Assembly (NCBI RefSeq): GCF_900167105.1
Contig: NZ_FUXE01000018.1
Location: 1 to 35,206, forward strand
DNA from: Porphyromonas circumdentaria
Lineage (GTDB): Bacteria; Bacteroidota; Bacteroidia; Bacteroidales; Porphyromonadaceae
Length of the DNA stretch: 35,206 nt
Direction of reading: 5' to 3'
Positions 27,245 to 35,206 of this stretch are shown piece by piece. The translations under genes were made by a program, and so were the position numbers. Under the pieces are notes generated by a model. That model was given only the letters and a program-made list of their open reading frames with translations. It ran no database searches and had not been told where the DNA came from. The stretch's first letter is position 1. Every line of letters starts with the position of its first letter.

Positions 27245-28285
27245 ATGGATTTAAAGAAAAAAGCACTCTTCAATGAGTTGGGAGATATAGAACTCTCTAA
27301 ACGTCGTTTGATAAATGGAAATACGACCAACCTCAACGACTTCAACAACATAAAATACACATGGGTTTCCAACTGGTATCGCACCGCAATGAACAACTTC
27401 TGGATACCCGAGGAAATCAATCTGAGTCAGGATGTAAAAGACTATCGTCTGCTATCGCCTGCCGAGAAGAGTGCCTACGATAAAATCCTTTCGTTCCTGA
27501 TTTTCTTAGACAGCATACAAACAGCCAATCTGCCCAGCGTCGGCGAATATATCACAGCTAACGAGGTTAATTTATGCCTTACCATACAGGCTTTTCAAGA
27601 GGCAGTACACTCGCAAAGCTATAGCTATATGCTCGATACAATCTGCTCGCCCGAGGAACGCACAGAGATTCTTTATCAGTGGAGAGACGACCCCCATTTG
27701 CTACGACGTAACAAGTTTATCGGCGATATCTATAATGAGTTTCAGGAAAACAAAACACCCGAACAGTTGCTCCGTACCATGGTGGCCAACTACATTCTCG
27801 AGGGGGTTTACTTCTACTCTGGGTTCATGTTTTTCTACAACTTAGGACGCATCGGTAAAATGCCTGGTTCCGTGCAAGAAATACGTTATATCAACAGAGA
27901 CGAAAACACTCACTTGTGGCTCTTCCGATCTATGATACTTGAGTTGAAAAAAGAGGCTCCAGGGCTCTTCACACCCGAGAGCGAGGAGATCTTTAGAGGT
28001 ATGATAAAAGAGGGGGCTCTACAAGAAATCGAGTGGGGTAAATATGTGATTGGCAACGAAATAGAGGGGTTAACTGAGCAAATGGTTAGTGACTACATCA
28101 TGTATTTGGCCAACCTGCGCTCGTCGAACCTTGGGCTCGGAGTAATCTTCCCAGGATACGAAGAGGAGCCTATGAGTATGGATTGGGTATCTCAATACAG
28201 CAACTCCAACCTCATTAAGACCGATTTCTTTGAGGCTAAGCCGAGTGCTTATGCCAAATCTGCCTCTATCGAAGATGATCTTTAG
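27245..28285 (+). CDS. nrdB: Class I ribonucleotide reductase, beta (radical) subunit
   Basis: A 346-residue ferritin-like subunit that holds the di-metal centre and stable tyrosyl radical. The metal ligands and radical site follow the E. coli spacing: Asp89 in LIFLDSIQTAN, then Glu119, His122 and Tyr126 in FQEAVHSQSYSYM; the second half supplies the glutamate in NYILEGVYFY and those in RDENTHLWLF. The tyrosine is present, so this is a radical-tyrosine type and not a class Ic protein, which would lack it. The C-terminus (SIEDDL) would dock on NrdA. It is co-transcribed with nrdA and terminates at 28316-28346. Confidence 0.96.
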   Translation: MDLKKKALFNELGDIELSKRRLINGNTTNLNDFNNIKYTWVSNWYRTAMNNFWIPEEINLSQDVKDYRLLSPAEKSAYDKILSFLIFLDSIQTANLPSVGEYITANEVNLCLTIQAFQEAVHSQSYSYMLDTICSPEERTEILYQWRDDPHLLRRNKFIGDIYNEFQENKTPEQLLRTMVANYILEGVYFYSGFMFFYNLGRIGKMPGSVQEIRYINRDENTHLWLFRSMILELKKEAPGLFTPESEEIFRGMIKEGALQEIEWGKYVIGNEIEGLTEQMVSDYIMYLANLRSSNLGLGVIFPGYEEEPMSMDWVSQYSNSNLIKTDFFEAKPSAYAKSASIEDDL

Positions 28286-28315
28286 AAAAATTAAAATTTG
28301 CCCTTTGAGAGTACC

Positions 28316-28346
28316 AATGCCCCTTTTTGTTGGGGCGTTTCTCTTT
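28316..28346 (+). terminator. Terminator after nrdB
   Basis: GCCCC (28319-28323) pairs with GGGGC (28332-28336), extended by AAT/GTT (one G-T pair), with loop TTTTTGTT, then TTTCTCTTTG. It lies about 30 bases past the nrdB stop. Confidence 0.7.
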
Positions 28347-28371
28347 GAAAACTTTACTTCATCAAAGAGTT

Positions 28372-28405
28372 TTTGATATATGTCGCAAAAAAAGGTATAA
28401 CTTTG
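28372..28405 (+). promoter_or_regulatory. Predicted secDF promoter
   Basis: A -33 TTTG (28372-28375) and a -7 TAACTTTG (28398-28405) followed by C, 22 bp apart, fit the Bacteroidota consensus. The leader would be about 40 nt, A-rich before the ATG at 28452. Confidence 0.55.
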
Positions 28406-28451
28406 CGCTCGTGGATTATTAAGTATTTTATTATAAAGCAAGTAAAAACAG

Positions 28452-31424
28452 ATGCAAAACAAAGGATTTGTGATCTTCATCACAGCTGCGTTGGCCATTA
28501 TCTGTGCCTACTATCTTTCGTTCACTCCTGTAGTACGCCACTATGAGAATAAAGCAGAGGCTATGACCGCTGCGGGGCAAGATGGTAAAGCATACCTCGA
28601 TTCGATGGCTAATGAGAAAGTTTGGTTCGGACAAACACTCAAGAAAGCAAGAACACAACAAATAGGATTAGGACTTGACCTCAAGGGAGGGATGAACGTA
28701 GTACTACGCCTCAATGCAAAGGATCTACTCATTAATCTCTCCGATCACAGTGAAGACCCTAATTTCCTTAAAGCCTTAGACAACGCTACAAAGTCCTCTC
28801 AATCGGGAGACTTTATCGACAAGTTCGTTAGCGAGTATAAGAAAATTGCTCCCGATGGGCAACTTTCTATCATATTCGGTAACGGAGACCTCCGTGAGCA
28901 GGTGTCGGCTCGTAGCACCAACGAGGAAGTTATCAAGATCCTTAAGGAGAAATACAACAGTGCATCTGAAGCCTCCATCAACGTGCTGCGTACCCGTATC
29001 GACCGTTTTGGGGTAGTAGCACCCAACATCCAAAAGATCGAGGGCGAAGGTCGTATATTGGTAGAGCTTCCTGGGGTTAAAGAGCCTGAGCGTGTACGTA
29101 GCCTTTTACAACAGAGTGCTAACCTCCAATTCTGGCGTACTTATGACTACACCGAGATTGAGAGCGATTTGATCAATGCCAACACACGCCTCTCGGCAAT
29201 GGCCTCTCTCTCTACTACCGAGGTTACCCCCTCTGAAGAAGTAACGGCAGAAGTAACCCCAGCAGAGGAAACAGCTCCTGCCACCGAAGAGACAGCAGCT
29301 GTAGCTCCCGAAGCAACAGAAGTAACTGCTGATACCGTAGAAAGTAAGGCAGAAGCTACTAATGATGTGCTTTTCAGCCGCCTCAACCTCATCAACAGAG
29401 GTGCAATCGTCGGTATGGCTCGTAATGCTGATCGTGCTGCAATTGACAGCCTCATCCAAATAGCAAAAGAAAAAGGCTTTATCCGTGAAGACCTCCTCCT
29501 CCTCTGGGGTAACACTCCTTATGTAAACCCAGAAACAAAGAGAGAGACAGACCTTTACGAGCTCTACGCGATACGAGGCAACCGTACTGGTCAGCCCGAT
29601 TTGGGCGGAGAGGTAGTAACCTCTTCTAAGAGCGAAATGAGCCAATCTATGATTAGTCGTGGTCCTATCGTTACAATGGCGATGAACGAAGAGGGTGCAC
29701 GCAAGTGGGCACGTCTCACAAAAGAGAACATCGGTAAGCCTATTGCCGTAGTTTTGGACAATGTAGTTTACTCTGCACCTGCTCCTCGTGGAGAGATTAC
29801 AGGCGGACGCTCAGAAATTAGTGGTGACTTTACCGTAGAACAAACAGTCGACCTTGCCAACGTACTCAATTCTGGACGTATGGAAGCAACTGTTACTATC
29901 GAACAGGAAAACGTAGTAGGCCCTACTCTCGGGGAAGAATCTATCCGTTCAGGGGTTATTTCTTTCTTCGTGGCACTGCTCATTCTCATGATTTACATGT
30001 GCTTGGCCTATGGTTTAATCCCTGGTTTGATTGCCAACGGAGCTCTTGTTATCAACAGTTTCTTCACGTTAGGTATCTTGGCATCGTTCCACTCTGTCCT
30101 CACTCTCTCTGGTATCGCCGGGTTGGTACTAACCTTGGGCATGGCAGTCGATGCTAACGTGCTTATATTTGAGCGCATAAAAGAAGAGTTACGTGCAGGT
30201 AAGTCTGTAACACGTGCTATTGCCGACGGTTATGGCAATGCCTTCTCTGCTATCTTCGACTCTAACATCACAACCATTATCACTGGGGTTATCCTCTATA
30301 CTTTCGGTACAGGACCTATCCGTGGTTTTGCTACTACCTTGATTATTGGTTTGATTGCCTCTTTCATAACCGCCGTATTCTTGACACGTATCGTGGCAGA
30401 GTGGCTCGATAAGAAAGGCAAGATGAGCAAGGTTACTTATACAACTTCTATCACTCGTAACATATTGACCAACCCAACTTTCAACATCTTGGGCAAGCGC
30501 AAACTCGGTATTGCTATACCTGTAATCCTTGTACTCGTAGGTGTGGTTGGATTTGCCACACTGGGCTTGAATAAGGGTATCGAGTTCTCTGGAGGTCGTA
30601 ACTTCGTGATAGCCTTTGACCAAAAGGTTAACATCGAAGAGATACGCGCAGCTCTTGCTCCAGAACTTGATAACAAACTCGTGGTTACCTCTATAGGTAA
30701 TGAAGGTACCGAGGTACGTGTCGCTACCAACTATATGATAGAAGAGAATACTGCCGAGGTCGAAGATGCCATTAACAACAAGCTCTACAACGCTTGTAAG
30801 GCATTCTATCAAAATCCTGTAAGCAAAGAAACTTTCCTTTCCGAAAGCATTGTAAGTTCTCAAAAGGTAAGTGCAAGCATGTCTAAAGATATTAGTCGCA
30901 AGGCGTTCATTGCCGTGCTAATCTCTTTATTCTTCATGGCATTCTACATTCTTATCCGTTTCCGTCGTATTTCTTACTCTATCGGAGCTTTTGCCTCTGT
31001 AACAGCTACGACCCTCAGCATTATAGCTCTCTATATTTTGCTCTGGAAGTTTATGCCTTTTACGATGGAAATCGATCAAAACTTCATTGCGGCCATTCTT
31101 GCTATTATCGGTTACTCAATCAACGATACTGTGGTAGTATTTGACCGTATCCGCGAGACTGTAAAGAACTATCCTAATAGAGATTTCTATACAACCATTA
31201 ACGATGCGTTGAATAGCACTCTATCAAGAACATTAAATACCTCATTGACCACCTTCATTGTGATGTTTATCATCTTCATCTTTGGAGGCGCATCTATGAG
31301 AAGCTTTACTTTTGCAATTCTGCTTGGTATCGTAATCGGAACATACAGTACACTCTTTGTAGCTTCTCCGATTGCTTATATGCTTGCCACAAAGAAATCA
31401 AAGAAACAGATTGCAAAAAGATGA
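28452..31424 (+). CDS. secDF: Fused protein translocase subunit SecDF
   Basis: A 990-residue fusion of SecD and SecF, the proton-driven accessory of SecYEG that pulls exported proteins across the inner membrane. The SecD half has the first transmembrane segment (residues 6-24), GLGLDLKGGMNVVLRL, the P1 domain with VLRTRIDRFGVVAP, and the 4-5 helix bundle with TLGMAVDANVLIFERIKEE. The SecF half begins around NILGKRKLGIAIPVILVLV and ends with GYSINDTVVVFDRIRE and its membrane bundle. Residues about 254-306 form a low-complexity linker rich in V, T, P, E and A (repeating VTPAEE-like) inside P1, probably a disordered insertion. Single-gene transcription unit. Confidence 0.95.
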   Translation: MQNKGFVIFITAALAIICAYYLSFTPVVRHYENKAEAMTAAGQDGKAYLDSMANEKVWFGQTLKKARTQQIGLGLDLKGGMNVVLRLNAKDLLINLSDHSEDPNFLKALDNATKSSQSGDFIDKFVSEYKKIAPDGQLSIIFGNGDLREQVSARSTNEEVIKILKEKYNSASEASINVLRTRIDRFGVVAPNIQKIEGEGRILVELPGVKEPERVRSLLQQSANLQFWRTYDYTEIESDLINANTRLSAMASLSTTEVTPSEEVTAEVTPAEETAPATEETAAVAPEATEVTADTVESKAEATNDVLFSRLNLINRGAIVGMARNADRAAIDSLIQIAKEKGFIREDLLLLWGNTPYVNPETKRETDLYELYAIRGNRTGQPDLGGEVVTSSKSEMSQSMISRGPIVTMAMNEEGARKWARLTKENIGKPIAVVLDNVVYSAPAPRGEITGGRSEISGDFTVEQTVDLANVLNSGRMEATVTIEQENVVGPTLGEESIRSGVISFFVALLILMIYMCLAYGLIPGLIANGALVINSFFTLGILASFHSVLTLSGIAGLVLTLGMAVDANVLIFERIKEELRAGKSVTRAIADGYGNAFSAIFDSNITTIITGVILYTFGTGPIRGFATTLIIGLIASFITAVFLTRIVAEWLDKKGKMSKVTYTTSITRNILTNPTFNILGKRKLGIAIPVILVLVGVVGFATLGLNKGIEFSGGRNFVIAFDQKVNIEEIRAALAPELDNKLVVTSIGNEGTEVRVATNYMIEENTAEVEDAINNKLYNACKAFYQNPVSKETFLSESIVSSQKVSASMSKDISRKAFIAVLISLFFMAFYILIRFRRISYSIGAFASVTATTLSIIALYILLWKFMPFTMEIDQNFIAAILAIIGYSINDTVVVFDRIRETVKNYPNRDFYTTINDALNSTLSRTLNTSLTTFIVMFIIFIFGGASMRSFTFAILLGIVIGTYSTLFVASPIAYMLATKKSKKQIAKR

Positions 31425-31464
31425 TTGCCCATCAGTAAAGTAGTTTAAGCAACCTTATTTATGG

Positions 31465-31502
31465 AGACTCCTCTTCTATCACAGCCGTGTTAGGGGGAGT
31501 CT
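31465..31502 (+). terminator. Hairpin after secDF
   Basis: AGACTCC (31465-31471) pairs with GGAGTCT (31496-31502), extended inward by a few pairs. The run that follows (TCGGCTTTAGGG) is a poor T-tract, so termination may be weak. The rest of 31425-31594 is an A-rich leader of the next gene, without a visible TAnnTTTG box. Confidence 0.5.
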
Positions 31503-31594
31503 TCGGCTTTAGGGAAAAAAGATATCAAACAAAAAGAAACAAGAAAAAGTATTGAAGAAACTATTAGAGAACAGAAACTAAAAAAGGAATTTTT

Positions 31595-34270
31595 ATGAGA
31601 CAGAACAGAGTACGTTTTATGAGTCTATTGCTCTTGACACTCATTAGCATAGGCTGGACCTACGCCCAGACGTTGGTAACGGGTAAGGTTTTAGATAAAG
31701 AACTAAAGAGCCCTATCGTCGGAGCTTCTGTAAGTACAGGTCAGGGAGCTACTCTCAAGGGTACTACAACCGATGCAGAGGGCAACTTTAAACTCGAGGT
31801 ACCACGCAACGCTACACTTACCATTAGGAGCGTTGGTTATGTATCTTACACCCACAAGCTATCGGCTACTACACGTACCTACGCATTGGGCACCATTTAC
31901 TTGGTAGAGGATGCGGTTAGCTTGGGACAGGTAGAAGTTATTGCCTCTATCGTGCCCAAAGACAGAAAGGTACCCGTACCCGTTTCTAATATCTCGTTGG
32001 CACAAATCGAGAGCAAGGCATTCAATACCGAGTTCCCCGAACTTCTTAAGTCTACTCCTTCGGTATATGTAACTCGTTCAGGGGGTGGTTTTGGAGATTC
32101 TCGTATCATGATGCGTGGTTTCGACACTAACAACCTTGGGGTGCTTATCAACGGAGTGCCCGTAAACGACATGGAGAACGGACGTGTTTACTGGAGTAAC
32201 TGGGCTGGACTCAACGACGTATCCTCTTTGGTACAGGTACAGCGAGGTTTGGGAGCATCTCGCCTCGGTATATCTTCTGTCGGAGGTACCATCAACATCG
32301 TAACAAAGAATGTAGATGCTAAAAAGGGAGGAAGTGTATATACGGGTATTGGTAACGACCAGTATGTCAAGTACGGCTTCAGTATCTCTACAGGTTTGAT
32401 GGACAACGGCTGGGCTGTTACTGCTTCGGGAGCTACCTCTTACGGAGATGGATATGTAAAGGGAACCGACTTCCGTGGATGGAGCTATTTCTTGAACCTC
32501 TCTAAAAAAATCAACGAAGACCACACTCTTTCTTTTACCGCTTTTGGTGCTCCTCAGTGGCACAACCAAAGATCGGCTCGCCATACACAAGAGCAGTATG
32601 CAGAGCATCCCGACAAAGAGCGTATGAACTTAGAGTATGGTTATCTCAATGGTGGGGTATACTCTGCTCGCCACAACTTTTATCACAAGCCACAACTCTC
32701 ACTCAACCATCTTTGGAGAATAGACGAACGCTCTTCTCTCAGCACAGCTGTTTACGCTTCTATCGCTAACGGAGGTGGACGTCGTGTAGATGGCAAAATC
32801 GAAAAAGTTGGAGGAAAAACAGTGCGCTATACCAACTGGATCGAGGCATATCGTGGCAAACTTGACCCTATCGCTAAGCGTACAGCGAGCGGACTTGTAG
32901 ATTGGGAAAGCATTTTCGCTGCCAATGCTGCAGAAGGAGATAAAGGTTCCAAAGTTATCCTTGCCAACAGTGTCAACAACCACCAATGGTATGGTATCCT
33001 CTCTACCTATCGCAATCGTTTGGATGAGCAGTTCACCATCACAGCAGGGGTCGACGGACGTCTCTACAAAGGCGATCACTACAAGCAAGTGTATGACCTT
33101 TTGGGCGGTGTGAACTATCAAAATCAGCTACTTAAAAACCAAATAGACGCAGGTAAGACTTTCCTCAAACCTGGCGACATCTTTGACTACCATAATATCG
33201 GTGAGGTAGTATGGGGAGGAGCTTTTGCTCAGGGAGAGTTTACCAGTGACGAATTTGATGCTTTCTTATCAGGGTCTCTAACCTATCAAGGTTATCGTTA
33301 CCTCGTGCCCGACGGATACAACGAAGCTAATTATAAAAAGTTGGCTGCAGATATACGCGACCGTGCCGCTTCTGACCGCGTGAACTTCATGCCCTTTAGT
33401 ATTAAGGCGGGAGCTTCTTACAAATTCCTCGATTACAATAACGTGTTTGTCAATGCAGGTTACTTCACTCGTGCTCCTCATTTCGGGGGGACGTTCCTCA
33501 ACTACTCTGCAGAGATCAACAAGAACTTGACCAACGAGAAAATCCTCACAGCAGAGTTGGGTTACGGATTTACCAACGAGTATGTTCGTGTCAATTTGAA
33601 CGGTTACTACACCAAGTGGAACGACCGTTTCTTGCGTCGCTCAAGTGTACTCGATACACGTCAGTACTTCAACTTCCGTGGTTTGAACGCACAGCACATG
33701 GGGGTAGAACTCGAGGCAGAGGCTCGTCCCGTAGATGAATTACGCCTTAACGCTATGATTTCTTGGGGAGACTGGCGTTGGGGTGGTAAGACGCTCTTCG
33801 ATGTATATGATGAGTCTCAAACAAAAGTGGGCGATGGAGAGATTAACCTCAAAGGTGTACACGTAGGTAACTCAGCTCAGTTCACAGCAGCTTTCGGCTT
33901 CGATTGGGAAGTATTCTCCAAGCTCCACCTCCGTGGTAACGTGAACTACTTTGGTAAGAACTATGCAGACTTCGAACCCACCAACCGTCTTTCTAAGAAA
34001 GGTGGAGAAATCGAGGTGTATACTGGTGATGCCTGGAAGATGCCCGATTACACATTGGTAGACCTCTCTGTAAGCTACAACTTTGAGCTTTATAAGGGTA
34101 TGACAGCCACCATCTTCGGAGGCGTTAATAACCTTTTCAACACTCGCTACATAGCCGATGCTACCGACGGTGTTAAGGTAGATAGCAACAACGTACGTAC
34201 AGGTGAAGATGCCCTCGTATGGTACGGATTTGGACGCACTTGGCAGATGGGTATGCGCGTTAACTTCTAA
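31595..34270 (+). CDS. TonB-dependent outer-membrane receptor with carboxypeptidase-like domain
   Basis: An 891-residue outer-membrane receptor. A signal peptide (FMSLLLLTLISIGWTYAQ, about residues 8-26) precedes a carboxypeptidase-regulatory-like domain (about 28-108: TGKVLDKELKSPIVGASV, then DAEGNFKL). The plug domain follows (about 125-230), with PELLKSTPSVYV, RIMMRGFDTNNLGVLINGVP and SSVGGTINIVTKN, then a beta-barrel ending GRTWQMGMRVNF with the terminal aromatic. No SusD partner follows, so it is not a SusCD polysaccharide locus; the substrate (iron, cobalamin, peptide or other) is unknown. It is a single gene ended by a strong terminator at 34378-34417. Confidence 0.92.
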   Translation: MRQNRVRFMSLLLLTLISIGWTYAQTLVTGKVLDKELKSPIVGASVSTGQGATLKGTTTDAEGNFKLEVPRNATLTIRSVGYVSYTHKLSATTRTYALGTIYLVEDAVSLGQVEVIASIVPKDRKVPVPVSNISLAQIESKAFNTEFPELLKSTPSVYVTRSGGGFGDSRIMMRGFDTNNLGVLINGVPVNDMENGRVYWSNWAGLNDVSSLVQVQRGLGASRLGISSVGGTINIVTKNVDAKKGGSVYTGIGNDQYVKYGFSISTGLMDNGWAVTASGATSYGDGYVKGTDFRGWSYFLNLSKKINEDHTLSFTAFGAPQWHNQRSARHTQEQYAEHPDKERMNLEYGYLNGGVYSARHNFYHKPQLSLNHLWRIDERSSLSTAVYASIANGGGRRVDGKIEKVGGKTVRYTNWIEAYRGKLDPIAKRTASGLVDWESIFAANAAEGDKGSKVILANSVNNHQWYGILSTYRNRLDEQFTITAGVDGRLYKGDHYKQVYDLLGGVNYQNQLLKNQIDAGKTFLKPGDIFDYHNIGEVVWGGAFAQGEFTSDEFDAFLSGSLTYQGYRYLVPDGYNEANYKKLAADIRDRAASDRVNFMPFSIKAGASYKFLDYNNVFVNAGYFTRAPHFGGTFLNYSAEINKNLTNEKILTAELGYGFTNEYVRVNLNGYYTKWNDRFLRRSSVLDTRQYFNFRGLNAQHMGVELEAEARPVDELRLNAMISWGDWRWGGKTLFDVYDESQTKVGDGEINLKGVHVGNSAQFTAAFGFDWEVFSKLHLRGNVNYFGKNYADFEPTNRLSKKGGEIEVYTGDAWKMPDYTLVDLSVSYNFELYKGMTATIFGGVNNLFNTRYIADATDGVKVDSNNVRTGEDALVWYGFGRTWQMGMRVNF

Positions 34271-34377
34271 CGCCACTCCGCATAGTACCAAGGGGCGAAA
34301 GACTTTGGAAAAGTATTGACTTTTGCAGAGCATTTTTGAGAGAGTGTAAAGCTCCATTCCCTAAGGTGCCTAACAAT

Positions 34378-34417
34378 AAAAAGCTGTATCTCGCACAAAA
34401 ACGAGCTACAGCTTTTT
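34378..34417. terminator. Strong terminator after the TonB receptor
   Basis: AAAAAGCTGTATCTCG (34378-34393) pairs with CGAGCTACAGCTTTTT (34402-34417) with one mismatch and an 8-base loop. A-runs and T-runs on both sides make it a bidirectional intrinsic terminator. Confidence 0.85.
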
Positions 34418-34491
34418 CTTTCTTTTCTCTTTCCTTTGTCACATATCCGAAGGAAGTATTTATTTTTAGAGCCAGAGAAAAAGGTAGACAG

Positions 34492-34587
34492 GTACTAATC
34501 GCACTATAATAGAATTGAAACTAGGAGATGCTATCGGTGGGGCTGCAGGAGAGTGGCGTACTAATCGCATTATAATAGTATTGTAAG
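34492..34587 (+). CRISPR. Minimal CRISPR-like unit: two 30-nt repeats around one 36-nt spacer
   Basis: Repeat 1 (34492-34521) begins GTACTAATCGCACTATAAT and ends ATTGAAAC, the 3' end seen in many type I-B and type III CRISPR repeats. Repeat 2 (34558-34587) matches it at 26 of 30 positions, with changes at repeat positions 13, 22, 27 and 30, so it is degenerate towards its 3' end as terminal repeats usually are. The start-to-start distance is 66, leaving a 36-nt spacer (34522-34557), a normal spacer length. No further copy is found 66 bp to either side, and no cas gene is in the window. It may be an orphan or nearly lost array, or a lone two-copy repeat. Bases 34588-34807 show nothing else I can identify. 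Confidence 0.55.
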
Positions 34588-34807
34588 AGAGTACCTTTCA
34601 AATCTGCGCTACATTCCCATATTTTTTTTTCTTACCCCAGAGGGAGAGACAGGTTATAACAAAACCGACCTTTCATTTTTCTCCTCACTAACTTTTTGCC
34701 TGCGAACTATCTTGCTGAGGAGCAGAGTGTTACCATTTAGTAGTGAATAGATAGGTAACGATTAAGAAATGAGCGGAGTGCTTTGAGGTACACTGTTTTG
34801 AATAGCC

Positions 34808-34870
34808 AAAGAACGCTCACTATTATCACTTGCAAAGATATTGATTTGTGAGCAAAAGTGAGCGTTCTTT
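34808..34870. terminator. Perfect 14-bp inverted repeat downstream of the right-edge gene
   Basis: AAAGAACGCTCACT (34808-34821) is the exact reverse complement of AGTGAGCGTTCTTT (34857-34870), with a 35-base loop. It lies 36 bases past the stop of the minus-strand partial gene, so it may be its terminator. The loop is long for an intrinsic terminator, so it could instead be a recombination or element-end structure. Confidence 0.5.
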
Positions 34871-34906
34871 CGTGATTTTCTTCTTTGAGAAGAGAGAATT
34901 TGTTCC

Positions 34907-35206
34907 CTACATCCTTCGTCCCCGTTTCTTTCTCTTGTTGGCTTCGTGGCGCAGTCTCCGCTGAAAGGCGGTTTCGGCATAATTCTCTCCATGGACTTGG
35001 AAGTCCAGTACACCGCCAACACCCGATGCAATCCCTTCGGCAACAACATCCACTACGCTCTCAACAAGGCTTGGTTCAGGACTTGGTGTTGGCTGTCGCT
35101 TTTCTTCTTGTAAAGGGCTTTTCGTCTGATAAATTGGAACAGAAGAGTGATAGGGAGCAGCATAGGACAGCCCGAATTGTTTCAGCAGCGAGTTATATCC
35201 AAACTC
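34907..35206 (-). CDS. Partial gene, C-terminal 99 residues; possible mobilisation/relaxase protein
   Basis: Read from the right edge on the minus strand, a frame stays open for 99 codons to a TAG at 34909-34907; its start lies outside the window. It opens EFGYNSLLKQFGLSYAAPYH, has a Q/P/S/E-rich linker (LQEEKRQPTPSPEPSL), a small glycine-rich segment (VAEGIASGVGGVLDF) and a highly basic tail (NKRKKRGRRM). A disordered linker and a terminal basic cluster are common at the C-terminus of Bacteroidota relaxases/mobilisation proteins, and that is my tentative reading; the catalytic part is not visible. An element-borne origin would fit the accessory character of this edge. It is low-confidence as to function, good as to coding. 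Confidence 0.55.
   Translation of the reverse strand, partial: EFGYNSLLKQFGLSYAAPYHSSVPIYQTKSPLQEEKRQPTPSPEPSLVESVVDVVAEGIASGVGGVLDFQVHGENYAETAFQRRLRHEANKRKKRGRRM

Noticed and set aside
24686-28285. nrdAB as class Ib or Ic ribonucleotide reductase
   Set aside because: There is a full ATP-cone, no nrdI or nrdH, and the radical tyrosine (Tyr126) is present, which fits class Ia.
30189-30863. A 224-residue minus-strand frame inside secDF
   Set aside because: It is a mirror of the conserved secDF coding frame with no family features.
31595-34270. The TonB receptor as a SusC of a polysaccharide utilisation locus
   Set aside because: No SusD-like gene or glycan enzymes follow; the gene is single and ends in a strong terminator.
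34762-35049. A 95-residue minus-strand frame near the right edge
   Set aside because: It overlaps, in another frame of the same strand, the 99-codon open frame ending at 34907, and runs through the 14-bp inverted repeat. Its composition is not protein-like.

Overview
The window looks like a mostly core chromosomal segment from a Bacteroidota bacterium, most likely Porphyromonas or a close relative in the Porphyromonadaceae. Four things support this: a DUF5686 outer-membrane protein and a TonB receptor with N-terminal carboxypeptidase-regulatory-like domains; a protein with a type IX secretion (T9SS)-like C-terminal domain; a fused SecDF; and repeated upstream boxes of the Bacteroidota sigma-ABfr form TAnnTTTG, with A-rich leaders instead of Shine-Dalgarno sites. 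The species cannot be fixed from sequence alone.

Layout. (1) Bases 1-205 hold a decayed fragment that looks like the N-terminus of an IS256-type transposase. (2) Bases 206-10871 are all on the minus strand. Reading leftwards: asd, DUF5063 gene and 3'-5' exonuclease (one tight operon), then guaA, panB, and murF-rpoN-DUF5686 gene (murF and rpoN overlap by 7 bp). (3) A divergent gap at 10872-10964 switches to the plus strand: a lamin-tail-domain secreted protein, groES-groEL, then a lone minus-strand T9SS cargo-like gene, then a C_GCAxxG_C_C redox protein with a MATE transporter, an MscS channel, pheT, yebC, dgt, nrdA-nrdB, secDF and a TonB-dependent receptor. (4) Bases 34271-35206 are accessory-looking: a terminator, a one-spacer CRISPR-like unit, a 14-bp inverted repeat, and the C-terminal 99 codons of a minus-strand gene running off the right edge (tentatively a mobilisation protein).

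Functionally most genes are housekeeping: peptidoglycan (murF), pantothenate (panB), GMP (guaA), the aspartate pathway (asd), folding (groESL), Phe-tRNA synthesis (pheT), dNTP balance (dgt next to nrdAB) and export (secDF). No complete multi-gene defence or novel enzymatic system is visible.

The most unusual signals are non-coding. First, two 30-nt repeats (26/30 identical) flank a 36-nt spacer at 34492-34587, with no cas genes in the window. Second, a dispersed element made of four 22-bp tandem units plus a conserved tail occurs twice, before groES and before nrdA. Third, a sigma-54-like -24/-12 site lies upstream of groES in the same window as rpoN. Fourth, a perfect 11-bp inverted repeat overlaps the predicted dgt promoter. 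All calls come from reading the sequence and recalled family knowledge; no searches were run.
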